Source: an uncultured Pelagibacteraceae bacterium | GTDB lineage: Bacteria > Pseudomonadota > Alphaproteobacteria > Pelagibacterales > Pelagibacteraceae | Reading direction: 5' to 3' | Length of the DNA stretch: 64,000 bases | Assembly: GCA_902600205.1 (NCBI GenBank) | Contig: CACKIN010000004.1 | Span: forward strand, 1 to 64,000 | Part shown: piece after piece, positions 35,733-44,885 of the stretch | Position numbering within the stretch: the stretch's first letter is position 1 | Layout of the letters: the number at the start of each line of letters is the position of its first letter | Notes under the pieces: model-generated | Database searches by the model: none | What the model saw: only the letters and a program-made list of their open reading frames with translations | What the model was told of the DNA's origin: nothing | Position numbers and translations under genes: made by a program

Positions 35733-36806
35733 TTATAATCTTACTCCTGATCCTTTTAAAAATTTTGCTTTTTTATCAAGCAGAAGTCTTGGACTTGCTG
35801 GTAGATCTAAATTATCAAATTTTTTAATTTTATATTTTTCAAGACCAACAAGTGCAATCATGGCTGCATTATCTCCACATAATTTTGGTTCAGGGAAAAT
35901 TGATCTGAAGTTATTTTTCTTACATACTTTTATTAATTTTTTTCTTATACCTATATTAGCCGCTACACCTCCAGCAATCACAAAAGCTCTCCCTTTCTTT
36001 TTGCTGAATTTTTTAAATTCATCAAATGCTATCTGAGTTTTAACTTCTAAAATTTCCTCAATTGTTTTTTGAAAAGATGCTGCAAGATCATATTTCTCTT
36101 GCTTAGATCTTATAGAGCTTGATATCCTTAAAATAGCTGTTTTAAGACCTGCAAATGATAAATTGCATCCTCCTTTATTGATAATTGGTTTAGGAAGTTT
36201 AAATTTATCTGCATCCCCCTGCTTTGCAAAACCTTCTAACTTTGGTCCTCCTGGAAATTCAATTCCTAACAGTTTTGCGGTTTTGTCGAATGCCTCTCCT
36301 AATGCATCATCAATTGTTGTTCCTAATCTTTTGTATTTTCCAAGCCCATTCACACTAAGATATTGAGTATGCCCACCCGAAATTAATAATAATAAATATG
36401 GAAAATCTAACTTTGAGTTAAGTCTTGGACTTAAAGCATGTCCTTCAAGATGGTTTACACCAATAAATGGTATATTTAAGCTTGCAGATAAAGCTTTACC
36501 AAAATTTAAACCAATAGTTAGACAAACAATTAAACCTGGGCCAGATGTTGCGGCAATTGCAGAAACATCTTTTAAATTCACACCACTTTCAGTAATTGCT
36601 TTTTTTGCAATTAAATCGATTTTTTCAACATGAGACCGTGCTGCAAGCTCAGGAACTACACCTCCGAATTCTTTATGAATATCAAATTGACTTGAAACTA
36701 CGTTAGATAATATTTTTATCTTACCATTTTTATCTTCTTCTATGATTGACACAGCGGTTTCATCGCAACTTGTCTCAATTCCAAGGATAATTTTTTTTTC
36801 ATTCAT
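35733..36806 (-). CDS. tsaD: tRNA N6-adenosine threonylcarbamoyltransferase
   Basis: Makes t6A37 in ANN-decoding tRNAs with TsaB/C/E. 357 residues, ASKHA fold. L-G-I-E-T-S-C-D-E-T at the start, the metal-binding H-L-E-G-H, I-S-G-G-H-T-Q-Y and the late G-G-V-A-A-N and D-N-A-A-M-I segments are all present. First gene of the tsaD - 38-residue protein - EVE run; divergent from hemC across 54 bases. Confidence 0.96.
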   Translation of the reverse strand: MNEKKIILGIETSCDETAVSIIEEDKNGKIKILSNVVSSQFDIHKEFGGVVPELAARSHVEKIDLIAKKAITESGVNLKDVSAIAATSGPGLIVCLTIGLNFGKALSASLNIPFIGVNHLEGHALSPRLNSKLDFPYLLLLISGGHTQYLSVNGLGKYKRLGTTIDDALGEAFDKTAKLLGIEFPGGPKLEGFAKQGDADKFKLPKPIINKGGCNLSFAGLKTAILRISSSIRSKQEKYDLAASFQKTIEEILEVKTQIAFDEFKKFSKKKGRAFVIAGGVAANIGIRKKLIKVCKKNNFRSIFPEPKLCGDNAAMIALVGLEKYKIKKFDNLDLPASPRLLLDKKAKFLKGSGVRL

Positions 36807-36860
36807 AAATATTTATAATTAATACAATTAATCTATAAGAATGTAATAAAAATAAGAATT

Positions 36861-37772
36861 ATGAAAAGAGATAAATTTATTATTGGAACTCGCGGAAGTA
36901 AGTTAGCTATAATTTATACTGAAAAAGTGTCTAAGTTTCTTAAAAAAGTTTCATCAACTCACATAGAAATAAAACAAATAGTAACAAGCGGAGATGAAAA
37001 CCAAAATGATAGGTTGGCAAATATTGGTGGGAAAGGCTTATTTTCAAAAAAAATTGAAACAGAGCTAATTAATCATAAAATAGATATAGCAGTTCATGCT
37101 TTAAAAGATATGCCAACAATTGAAACTGAGGGTTTAACAACAAATTTTTATTTAAAAAGAAATTCACCTAATGAAATATTTATTAGCAATAATAATATCA
37201 AGTTCCAGGATCTTAAACCAAATTCAATTATTGGGACTTCTTCATATAGAAGAGAATATCAACTCCAAAGTATTCGATCAGATCTAAATTATAAACTAAT
37301 AAGAGGTAACGTGGATACTAGGATCAAAAAGTTAGAGAATGGAGATTACGATGCAATTTTACTCTCTAAAGCTGGTATCGAGGCTTTGGGATTAGAAAAT
37401 AAGATTACTCAGGAATTTAATACAGAGGAACTTATACCATGTGCTGGACAAGGAATTATTGCAATACAATGTAGAGAAAATGATCAAGAAATAATAAATA
37501 TATTGGAAAAAATTAATGATAATCAGTCGAGAATAATTGCAAATGCAGAAAGGAATGTTTTGAAAATTCTTGAGGGCGATTGTGATACAGCAGTTGGTGT
37601 CTATGCAAAAATTATCAAAGATATTGTAAATATTAAGGCAGAACTTTTTTCAGTTGATGGCAAACAGAGATTTTATGTTGATGAAAGTGAAAATGAAAAA
37701 ATGATTAATGACCTAAGTATTAAGATTGGAGAAAAATTAAAATCAGAGTCAAGAGGATCATACAAAAGGTAG
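36861..37772 (+). CDS. hemC: Hydroxymethylbilane synthase (porphobilinogen deaminase)
   Basis: Assembles four porphobilinogens into hydroxymethylbilane. 303 residues. I-G-T-R-G-S-K-L-A at the start, the A-V-H-A-L-K-D-M-P substrate-binding segment, R-R-x-x-Q-L, R-G-N-V-D-T-R, and the dipyrromethane-cofactor Cys in E-G-D-C-D-T-A-V-G. One base before hemD. Confidence 0.96.
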   Translation: MKRDKFIIGTRGSKLAIIYTEKVSKFLKKVSSTHIEIKQIVTSGDENQNDRLANIGGKGLFSKKIETELINHKIDIAVHALKDMPTIETEGLTTNFYLKRNSPNEIFISNNNIKFQDLKPNSIIGTSSYRREYQLQSIRSDLNYKLIRGNVDTRIKKLENGDYDAILLSKAGIEALGLENKITQEFNTEELIPCAGQGIIAIQCRENDQEIINILEKINDNQSRIIANAERNVLKILEGDCDTAVGVYAKIIKDIVNIKAELFSVDGKQRFYVDESENEKMINDLSIKIGEKLKSESRGSYKR

Positions 37773-37773
37773 A

Positions 37774-38472
37774 ATGCATATTTTATTAACAAGACCACTA
37801 GAAGATAGTAAAGAATTAATCCTAAGATTTAGTTCTCTGGGGCATAATGTTTCTCATTTACCTGTAATAAAAATTGAACCAATTAAATACGATGAACCTG
37901 ACTATAGCCAATTTAAGGGAGTAATATTTACCAGTTCCAATGCAATAAAGAATTTAGATTTAACTAATGTTGATAAAAAAATTGAATGTTATTGCGTTGG
38001 TTCTGCAACAGAAAAAGTTGCAAAGTTAAATGGTTTTCAAAATATTATCTCTGCAGAAGGAAACGTAAATAATTTGAAAGAAATAATATTACAAAACTTT
38101 GGTTCAAAAAATGGATCACTTCTTTACGTAAGTGGAGAAGTAGTTTCCAGTAGGTTAGATAAAGATCTTATTACAGAGGGTTATTCTTTAAAAAGATTGA
38201 TAAACTATACAGTTTCTTCAACTCTAGAAATAAAAGAGGAATTCAGAGCAGAACTAAAAAAGTCAATTCCTGACATAATTTATGTTTACTCAGAAAATAG
38301 TGCTAGGAGTTTATTAAATTTACTTAAAAAATATGACCTTTTAGATAGTTGGATGGATACTAATTTGATGTGTATGGGTGAAAAATCATCATCAATTTTA
38401 AATGAGATCAAGTGGAAAAAAATTTTTCTATTTAATCCTGGTGAAGAAGAGTTTTTGCTATATAAAATTTAG
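37774..38472 (+). CDS. hemD: Uroporphyrinogen-III synthase
   Basis: 232 residues with the two-domain HemD pattern: I-L-L-T-R-P-L-E-D-S at the N-terminus, F-T-S-S-N-A-I-K-N, G-S-A-T-E-K-V-A and Y-S-E-N-S-A-R-S-L. HemD sequences diverge a lot, so the hemC neighbour is part of the evidence. It closes the ring with D-ring inversion. The stop lies two bases before the MscS gene. Confidence 0.9.
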   Translation: MHILLTRPLEDSKELILRFSSLGHNVSHLPVIKIEPIKYDEPDYSQFKGVIFTSSNAIKNLDLTNVDKKIECYCVGSATEKVAKLNGFQNIISAEGNVNNLKEIILQNFGSKNGSLLYVSGEVVSSRLDKDLITEGYSLKRLINYTVSSTLEIKEEFRAELKKSIPDIIYVYSENSARSLLNLLKKYDLLDSWMDTNLMCMGEKSSSILNEIKWKKIFLFNPGEEEFLLYKI

Positions 38473-38474
38473 CC

Positions 38475-39560
38475 ATGGATGTTTTTGATAATTTTACAGG
38501 ACTTTTTCTATCTGTTTGGGAAAAAGGAATATTGGGTGTTAACTTTGTAGAGATCTTAATAGGTCTTGGGATATTCTTTATATTCCTAGTTTTTAGAGGC
38601 TTGATTAGTAAATTAGTAATAAGAAAATTAGAATTAATTTCAAAAAGAACCACCAATAAACTTGACGATACTTTTGTAAAGGCAATGGAGGGACCAGCAA
38701 GATTCCTTCCAATTGTTTTAGGGGTATTTTTTGCGAGTTATTACATGTCTTTTTCAGAAGACACCAGATTATTTTTAGATAATGTAAACAGAACTTTAAT
38801 TACAATTCTACTATTTTGGATTATCCATCAGATAATTGAGCCAATCTCTTATATTCTAAGTGGTTTTGATAAAATTTTAACTAGAGAACTAATCGGCTGG
38901 ATCATTAAATCACTTAAAATTTTAATTTTAATTTTAGGTGCAGCAGCAGTTTTAGAATTATGGGGAATAAAAATTGGTCCGATAATAGCTGGACTAGGTT
39001 TATTTGGTGTTGCAGTTGCATTAGGAGCGCAAGATTTATTTAAAAATTTAATTTCAGGAATTTTAGTTCTTGTAGAGAAAAGATTTAAGATGGGTGATTG
39101 GATTGAAGTTGAAGGAATAATTGAGGGTGTAGTAGAAAAAATAGGTTTTAGATCAACCGTAATAAGAAAATTTGATAAATCTTTAGCTATTATCCCCAAT
39201 TTTCAGTTTGCAGAAAATGCTGTTATAAATAAAAGTCAAATAACTAATTGGAGAATTAGTTGGACGATAACTCTTCAATATGACTCAACGGTAGAACAAT
39301 TAAAAACTATTAGAAATGAAATAGAGAATTTTATTAATCATTCAGAAGATTATGATACTGCTGTTGGAGTATCAGTAAGAGTTGATAAATTTTCTGATAG
39401 CTCAATAGATATGTATGTGAGATGTTACACAAAAACAAATAGTTGGAGCGAAATGTTATTAGTAAAGGAAAGACTTGCAATTAAGATTAAAGAAATTGTA
39501 GAGGGTAACAAAGCCTCTTTTGCTTTCCCAAGCACTTCTATTTATGTAGAAAAGAAATGA
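38475..39560 (+). CDS. MscS-type mechanosensitive ion channel
   Basis: 361 residues with four to five membrane helices (to about residue 190). The pore helix region is A-G-L-G-L-F-G-V-A-V-A-L-G-A-Q-D, followed by the MscS beta domain (F-K-M-G-D-W-I-E-V-E) and an alpha/beta C-terminal domain. Releases solutes on osmotic downshift. The last 4 bases overlap the yggT start. Confidence 0.93.
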   Translation: MDVFDNFTGLFLSVWEKGILGVNFVEILIGLGIFFIFLVFRGLISKLVIRKLELISKRTTNKLDDTFVKAMEGPARFLPIVLGVFFASYYMSFSEDTRLFLDNVNRTLITILLFWIIHQIIEPISYILSGFDKILTRELIGWIIKSLKILILILGAAAVLELWGIKIGPIIAGLGLFGVAVALGAQDLFKNLISGILVLVEKRFKMGDWIEVEGIIEGVVEKIGFRSTVIRKFDKSLAIIPNFQFAENAVINKSQITNWRISWTITLQYDSTVEQLKTIRNEIENFINHSEDYDTAVGVSVRVDKFSDSSIDMYVRCYTKTNSWSEMLLVKERLAIKIKEIVEGNKASFAFPSTSIYVEKK

Positions 39561-39847
39561 TAGCTATATTTTATTTAGTTCTCCAACTTTTGAAATTATA
39601 TTCATATGTTGTGATTGCCAACGTTGTTATTAGCTGGTTAATAGCTTTTAATGTCTTAAATACATCGAACAGATTTGTTTACTCAATTTTAGAATTTACC
39701 TATAAGCTCACCGATCCAATTCTTAACAAAATTAGGGGTTTTTTACCTAGCCTTGGTGCTTTTGATATATCGCCAATCATTCTTCTTTTGTTGATATGGT
39801 TTATAGAAATGTGTATGAAGCTCTACATAGCACCACTAATTTTTTAA
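39557..39847 (+). CDS. YggT family membrane protein
   Basis: 96 residues with two hydrophobic segments (about 3-30 and 70-92). It has S-W-L-I, T-D-P-I-L-N-K-I-R-G-F-L-P and D-I-S-P-I-I-L-L-L, the typical YggT signature. Some members affect envelope integrity or cell division; the function here is not known. It overlaps mscS by 4 bases and precedes folD by 4 bases. Confidence 0.9.
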   Translation: MIAIFYLVLQLLKLYSYVVIANVVISWLIAFNVLNTSNRFVYSILEFTYKLTDPILNKIRGFLPSLGAFDISPIILLLLIWFIEMCMKLYIAPLIF

Positions 39848-39851
39848 TATC

Positions 39852-40700
39852 ATGATTTTAATTGACGGAAAAAAACAATCAGCTGAACTAAGAGAAGAAC
39901 TAAAAAAAGAAGTTGAGAGTTTAAAACAGAAATACAATAAAGTTCCTGGTCTTACGGTGATTTTAATTGGGGACTTAGCCCCAAGCCAAATTTATGTAAG
40001 AAACAAAGAAAAATCAGCAAAACAAGTTGGTTTGAAATCAGAAGTTATAAAATATCCAGATACAGTAGATGAAAAGACTGTTTTAAATAAAATAGAGGAA
40101 CTTAATAAGGATGAAACAGTTTCAGGAATTTTAGTTCAATTACCATTGCCCAAACATATCAACAAGCAACATGTTATTGAAACTATCTCACCACACAAGG
40201 ATGTAGATGGTTTACATCCAATGAATGTGGGCAATCTATCGTCTGGATATCAAGGATCAATTCCTTGTACACCACTTGGATGTTATTATTTATTAAAAAA
40301 TATTGAAGCCAACCTGACAGGAAAAAAAGCTGTAATGATTGGTAGATCAAATCTAAATGGAAAAGCTATGGCCCAGCTTTTACTTCAAGAAGATTGTACA
40401 GTAACGATAACTCATTCAAAAACTAAAGATCTTCAGCATGAGTGCTTAGAGGCAGACGTGATTGTTGCTGCAGTTGGAATTCCTGAACTTATAAAGGGAG
40501 ATTGGGTAAAAAAAGATGCAATAGTAATTGATGTCGGAATAAATAAAACAGAAAATGGTATAGTGGGTGATGTAAATTTTGAAGAAGTTTCAAAAGTTGC
40601 AAAAGCTTTAACCCCAGTTCCAGGTGGCGTTGGACCTATGACAATTGCATGTCTTTTAAAAAATACAATTGAGTGTTTCAAAAGATCGTTAATTAATTAA
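39852..40700 (+). CDS. folD: Bifunctional methylene-THF dehydrogenase / methenyl-THF cyclohydrolase
   Basis: 282 residues, full length, cytosolic one-carbon metabolism. K-x-x-S-x-x-x-G-L-K near residue 55 (catalytic Lys), V-Q-L-P-L-P, D-V-D-G-L-H-P, I-G-R-S-N-L-N-G-K (NADP Rossmann loop) and P-G-G-V-G-P-M-T are all present. Follows yggT by 4 bases. Confidence 0.96.
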   Translation: MILIDGKKQSAELREELKKEVESLKQKYNKVPGLTVILIGDLAPSQIYVRNKEKSAKQVGLKSEVIKYPDTVDEKTVLNKIEELNKDETVSGILVQLPLPKHINKQHVIETISPHKDVDGLHPMNVGNLSSGYQGSIPCTPLGCYYLLKNIEANLTGKKAVMIGRSNLNGKAMAQLLLQEDCTVTITHSKTKDLQHECLEADVIVAAVGIPELIKGDWVKKDAIVIDVGINKTENGIVGDVNFEEVSKVAKALTPVPGGVGPMTIACLLKNTIECFKRSLIN

Positions 40701-40706
40701 AGATAA

Positions 40707-41765
40707 TTGCTAAAGTTAGTAATTTTAATTCTTATTTTTTTTATCTATAATCCCTTATCATTAGCTATGGAAAAAATACCTTATCATCACTTACCAGACG
40801 GTAGTTTTAGAAACCCAGAGGGCTCACCTGTAAGAAATTCTAATTTCAAATGGTCCTTTAAAGTATTCAACAAAGAAAAGAAAAAACTTAATATGTCTGT
40901 TCCCGAGGATCATGTCATTGATAAACGAAGAGTTCTTTCAAATTTAGAAAATTTAAAAAATGATGATTATGTCGGTTGGATTGGACATGCAACTTTCTTA
41001 ATAAAGCTTGGAAATACAACAATTATAACTGATCCTGTCTTTTCAAAAAATGCAGGCCCACTAATTTTTGGTCCAAAAAGATATGTCAAAACTGCCCTAG
41101 ATTTAAATGAAATTCCTAAGACAGACTTATTTCTTCTAACTCATAATCATTACGATCATCAAGATATGACTACAATTAGAAGATTTCCTTTTAAGGATGC
41201 AAAAGTTTTACTTCCTCTTAAGCTTGGAAAGTATTTCATGCGAAACAGCTACAAAGATGTAAAAGAAATGGATTGGTATGATGAAATTAAAGTTAATGAA
41301 GACCTTAAAGTAACATTGTTACCAGCAGTTCATTGGTCAAAAAGAAGCTTAACAGATACAAATAAAACTTTATGGGGAAACTTTTTAATTGAGTACAAGG
41401 ATAAAAAAATACTCTTTGCTTGTGACACTGGAGTTGGAAATATTTATAAAGAGTTAGGTGAAAAATATGGACCTATTGATTTAACATTTATTAACATTGG
41501 GGCATATAATTTTTATCCATTATCACCTAATAAAGATAAATCCTCTTATCATACCAACCCTGAAGAGGCTTTAAGTATTGCAAGAGACCTTAAAAGTAAA
41601 AAGGTTTTAGGGATGCACTGGGGTACTTTTGTTTTATCTTTGGAGCCAATAATGGAGCCACCAGTTAGATTTAAAGATAATGCAGAAAAATATGGTTTTA
41701 AAAAACAAGATGCAATTATTTTTAAAATTGGTGAATTTCAGTCTTTAAAAAATTTAGGAATTTAA
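40707..41765 (+). CDS. Secreted metallo-beta-lactamase-fold hydrolase (RomA/NAPE-PLD-like)
   Basis: 352 residues with a hydrophobic signal peptide (about 1-20, ending near S-L-A) from a TTG start. Zn motif T-H-N-H-Y-D-H-Q-D near residue 145, later V-H-W-S and the A-C-D-T-G, and M-H-W-G near the C-terminus. The family (UlaG/RomA/NAPE-PLD branch) hydrolyses phosphodiester or amide lipids and lactones; the substrate is not clear. The stop TAA overlaps that of the opposing small gene by 4 bases. Confidence 0.85.
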   Translation: MLKLVILILIFFIYNPLSLAMEKIPYHHLPDGSFRNPEGSPVRNSNFKWSFKVFNKEKKKLNMSVPEDHVIDKRRVLSNLENLKNDDYVGWIGHATFLIKLGNTTIITDPVFSKNAGPLIFGPKRYVKTALDLNEIPKTDLFLLTHNHYDHQDMTTIRRFPFKDAKVLLPLKLGKYFMRNSYKDVKEMDWYDEIKVNEDLKVTLLPAVHWSKRSLTDTNKTLWGNFLIEYKDKKILFACDTGVGNIYKELGEKYGPIDLTFINIGAYNFYPLSPNKDKSSYHTNPEEALSIARDLKSKKVLGMHWGTFVLSLEPIMEPPVRFKDNAEKYGFKKQDAIIFKIGEFQSLKNLGI

Positions 41766-41997
41766 CAACAGCCGCAAGTTTTCTTTGGCTTACTTTTTTC
41801 TTCCTTTAATAATTTTTCTTCGGTTTTTATTATTTCTAGCTCTCTTGCATTTTCTTCTAAAGCAGTTTTTTCTTGAAATAGTTTGTTTTCAAAATATGAG
41901 TAAAGAGAGTTAAAGCCTAACTTAGAAGCTTTTTTTCTTCGTAGTTTCTTCTTCCCTTTAAATTTTCAATTAATTCTAATATTTGCGGGTTTTGCAT
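41762..41997 (-). pseudogene. Small gene with an internal -1 frameshift (slippery-site candidate)
   Basis: Minus strand. Frame 0 from the ATG at 41997 gives a 26-residue peptide starting M-Q-N-P-Q-I-L-E-L-I-E-N-L and stops at TAG (41917-41919). The -1 frame continues for about 55 codons to TAA (41762-41764) with a protein-like, Lys/Glu-rich sequence ending K-K-T-C-G-C-C. The switch point coincides with A AAA AAG (41929-41935) in the phase used by known -1 frameshift sites such as dnaX. Joined, the product is 78 residues. The alternatives are a one-base deletion in the chromosome (in the AAAGGG tract upstream) or a sequence error. No known family is recognised. Confidence 0.55.
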
Positions 41998-42038
41998 ATT
42001 ATTTTTATCTTATAAATTAAAAAAATTTCAATTATAAT

Positions 42039-43181
42039 TTATTCAAGGTTTTCTACTATTTTAGGAATATATTTTTTAAAGTTAAAAAAACCTTTATTAC
42101 AAAACTTCCATGAATTTTGATCTAACTTTCTATAAAGAAACTCAACATTTTTTAGCGAGTTTTGATTTATGTAATCTAAATTTTCTCCAACAGTTGGATA
42201 AAGGCAGTAACAACTTTCTAAGTTTTTAATTTTGTTTATATCAATAATCTCACAATTAATTGATTTTTCTTCTAACCGTTTCATTTGTTCCTCAGTTAAA
42301 CTAGCCTTAAAATTCACTACATTTTCACTAAGTTTAATTTTTCTATTTTCATTTTTATTTTCAATAAGAAGAATTTTTTTGAATTTTTGAATTGCAAAGT
42401 CAGTGATTTCAAATGCTAAGTTATTTTCAAAAACTAGTAAGTTTTTCTCTTCAATATTTATCGGATTTTCAAAAGTTTTATGAAGAATAGTATAATTTTT
42501 ATCATTTATTATTGGAGGTGCATTTTCATTAAGTCTAATATTTTCAAATCTATTATTTGTAAATTTTTTAATATTCCACTCACTTGCAAGATAATGTTTA
42601 CCTTGAGTTTGAATACCTGCAACCCAACGCCAGCCCAACGTATTAGATGCAGTATCACCATCATATAAGTGTTGCATAAAAAATTCAGCACCAAGTTGCC
42701 AGGGTAAGTCTAGTGTAAATATCCAAATGCTCGCAAACCACATTCTAGTATGATTATGCAAATAATTATAAGTCTTTAGTTCATTTACCCATTCATTGAA
42801 GCATTCAATTTCAGTGTTACCTTCAACGGCATTTAGGTAACTTTTATTATCTTTAAACTCTTCTTTTATTCTTTTTAAATCTAATAAATAATCATCCCAA
42901 ACTCCTGATCTAAGTTCCAACCAACCTTTCCAGTATGTTCGCCATAAAACTTCTTGAATAAATTTTTCATTTTTTGAAAAGGAAAATCTTTCTAGTGATT
43001 TATTAATCACTTCTTTTTCATTAATCACTCCATGTGTTATGTATGGTGATAGGCAAGATGTATTTGATCTTTTATTGGGACCAAAATCAAAATTTCTTAA
43101 TTTTGAATATTCTCCAAGATTATTTTTAACAAAATTATCTAAGTTCTCAATAGCCGAAGCTCTTGTAGTTTTAAATTCCAT
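42039..43181 (-). CDS. Photolyase/cryptochrome FAD-domain protein lacking the N-terminal antenna domain
   Basis: 380 residues. About residues 5-220 match the C-terminal FAD-binding helical domain of photolyases: T-S-C-L-S-P-Y-I-T-H-G, E-V-L-W-R-T-Y-W, L-H-N-H-T-R-M-W-F-A-S and L-Y-D-G-D-T-A-S-N-T-L-G-W-R-W-V-A-G. The alpha/beta antenna domain normally at the N-terminus is missing: the protein begins within a few residues of the FAD domain. The last 150 residues have alternating strands and helices and could be an added alpha/beta domain. The F-N-P motif of CPD photolyases is replaced by S-E-W-N-I-K-K. Repair activity is not certain. Confidence 0.8.
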   Translation of the reverse strand: MEFKTTRASAIENLDNFVKNNLGEYSKLRNFDFGPNKRSNTSCLSPYITHGVINEKEVINKSLERFSFSKNEKFIQEVLWRTYWKGWLELRSGVWDDYLLDLKRIKEEFKDNKSYLNAVEGNTEIECFNEWVNELKTYNYLHNHTRMWFASIWIFTLDLPWQLGAEFFMQHLYDGDTASNTLGWRWVAGIQTQGKHYLASEWNIKKFTNNRFENIRLNENAPPIINDKNYTILHKTFENPINIEEKNLLVFENNLAFEITDFAIQKFKKILLIENKNENRKIKLSENVVNFKASLTEEQMKRLEEKSINCEIIDINKIKNLESCYCLYPTVGENLDYINQNSLKNVEFLYRKLDQNSWKFCNKGFFNFKKYIPKIVENLE

Positions 43182-43187
43182 TTTTTT

Positions 43188-44372
43188 TTATCTTAATTTT
43201 TTTTTATGAAAGTTGATAAATCTTTCTACATTTGATTTATTAAAAGTTTTATTTTCTTCGAAAGAAACTTTTTTCATTGAATAAGCATTACTTGAAGTTT
43301 GTCTTGATTGAATTGTTATATTTCCTTTATAAAGTTTGAGTTTTACTGTTCCATTTACTTTATTTCTCTTTGAATCAACAATTTTTTGTAGTTTAAATCT
43401 TTCCTTTGAATACCAATAACCATTATAAACAAGCTCGGCATATCTTGGCATAACCTCATCTTTTTTATGCATTGTATCTTTATCTAGAGTTACAGACTCA
43501 ATTGCTCTATGTGCAACTAGTAATAATGTTCCTCCTGGAGTTTCGTAAACTCCTCTTGATTTTATTCCAATAAATCTATTCTCGACTAAATCCACTCTTC
43601 CTATTCCATTTTTTCCAGCTAACTGATTTAGTTTATCCAAAACTTTTGCTGGAGATAATTTTTTTCCATTTAAACCAATAGGATCACCGTATTTGTAATT
43701 AATAGCAATAAAGCTTGGTTTATTTGGAGCCTTTTCAGGAGAAGTTGTTCTTTGAAAAATAAATTCAGGTGCAGAATTTTTAGGATCTTCTAAAACTTTT
43801 CCCTCTGTTGAAGTATGAAATAAGTTATCATCAACGGAGAAAGGTGGTGCACCTTTTTTATCTTTTGGAATGGGTATTCCATGTTTTTTTGCATAATTAA
43901 TTAAGTCTGTTCTTGATTTTAATTTCCAAATTCTCCATGGCGCAATTATTTTAATTTTAGGACCAAAGTAATGATATCCCAATTCAAATCTAACTTGATC
44001 ATTTCCTTTTCCTGTCGAACCATGTGAGACAGCATAAGCATTAAATTTTTTAGCTACTCTAATTTGATCTTTCGCAATCAGTGGTCTTGCTATGGATGTA
44101 CCTAATAAATAAACACCCTCATAAAGAGCATGACCTCTTATCATTGGGTAAACATAATCCTTAACAAAAATATTTTTTAGATCTTGAATTATGATTTTTT
44201 TAACTCCCAATTTTTTTGCATTCTTAATTATTTTTTTTTTATCCATTTCCTGCCCAACATCAGCAGTGTATGCTATAACTTCAGCATCGTAATTTTCTTG
44301 AAGCCATTTAAGAATGATAGACGTATCCAAACCACCTGAATAGGCGAGTACAATCTTCTTTTGTTTTTTCAT
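43188..44372 (-). CDS. argG: Argininosuccinate synthase
   Basis: Joins citrulline and aspartate with ATP in arginine synthesis. 394 residues. The PP-loop A-Y-S-G-G-L-D-T-S is at residues 10-18; S-H-G-S-T-G-K-G-N-D-Q-V-R-F-E and the E-x-x-F-I-G-I-K-S-R-G-V-Y-E-T-P segment are family hallmarks. It is preceded without a gap by the IalB-like gene (stop 44373 against start 44372). Confidence 0.97.
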   Translation of the reverse strand: MKKQKKIVLAYSGGLDTSIILKWLQENYDAEVIAYTADVGQEMDKKKIIKNAKKLGVKKIIIQDLKNIFVKDYVYPMIRGHALYEGVYLLGTSIARPLIAKDQIRVAKKFNAYAVSHGSTGKGNDQVRFELGYHYFGPKIKIIAPWRIWKLKSRTDLINYAKKHGIPIPKDKKGAPPFSVDDNLFHTSTEGKVLEDPKNSAPEFIFQRTTSPEKAPNKPSFIAINYKYGDPIGLNGKKLSPAKVLDKLNQLAGKNGIGRVDLVENRFIGIKSRGVYETPGGTLLLVAHRAIESVTLDKDTMHKKDEVMPRYAELVYNGYWYSKERFKLQKIVDSKRNKVNGTVKLKLYKGNITIQSRQTSSNAYSMKKVSFEENKTFNKSNVERFINFHKKKLR

Positions 44373-44885
44373 TTAGGTGCAGTTTTTTTTTGCAGCGTTA
44401 TAAGCTTTGGTAAAACCCATCAATGAATAGTCATCTGTAGTTCTTGTGCCACTTTGTTTGTAGGCTGTAATCATCAGCCTTGAGGCCTTTTTCATTCTTT
44501 TAATTATTTTTTGCTCTGTTTTTCCACTTGAAATCCATGCAAATTTATTTTGCGGCAAATCAAATTCAAATTTAGATTTTCCTGAAGTAGCTAAAATTGC
44601 ATTTTGAACATTAAAGTCATAACCAGAAGTTATGCTTACCTCATCAGAAATTTTATCCTCAGGTCTAAACGATACAAATAATCTTGCTTCTCTGTTGCTT
44701 GCCTTAGGAGACTGGCTTACTGGTATCGAATAAGCAAAACAGATTTTTCCAGTTTCATTGAAAACTGCAACAGCATTCCAATCTTTAAAAGTACCTAACT
44801 TTGTTAAGTCTTCTGATTGGACAGATGTGATTATAAATACTGTTAATATAAGTGTTTTTAAAAATAATTTTTTAATTATGGACAT
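44373..44885 (-). CDS. IalB-like secreted protein
   Basis: 170 residues with a signal peptide (hydrophobic about 8-22, cleavage near V-Q-S-E). The mature part starts G-T-F-K-D-W-N-A-V and carries C-F-A-Y-S-I-P and a beta-rich fold like the invasion-associated locus B family of alphaproteobacteria, common in free-living species too. The role is unknown. Two mature cysteines (C-F-A-Y and the terminal N-C-T) may form a disulfide. Overlaps the aldo/keto reductase gene by 10 bases. Confidence 0.82.
   Translation of the reverse strand: MSIIKKLFLKTLILTVFIITSVQSEDLTKLGTFKDWNAVAVFNETGKICFAYSIPVSQSPKASNREARLFVSFRPEDKISDEVSITSGYDFNVQNAILATSGKSKFEFDLPQNKFAWISSGKTEQKIIKRMKKASRLMITAYKQSGTRTTDDYSLMGFTKAYNAAKKNCT

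Noticed and set aside
38849-39199. 116-codon minus-strand frame opposite the MscS gene.
   Set aside because: Antisense to the conserved pore and beta domains; composition reflects the complement of membrane codons.
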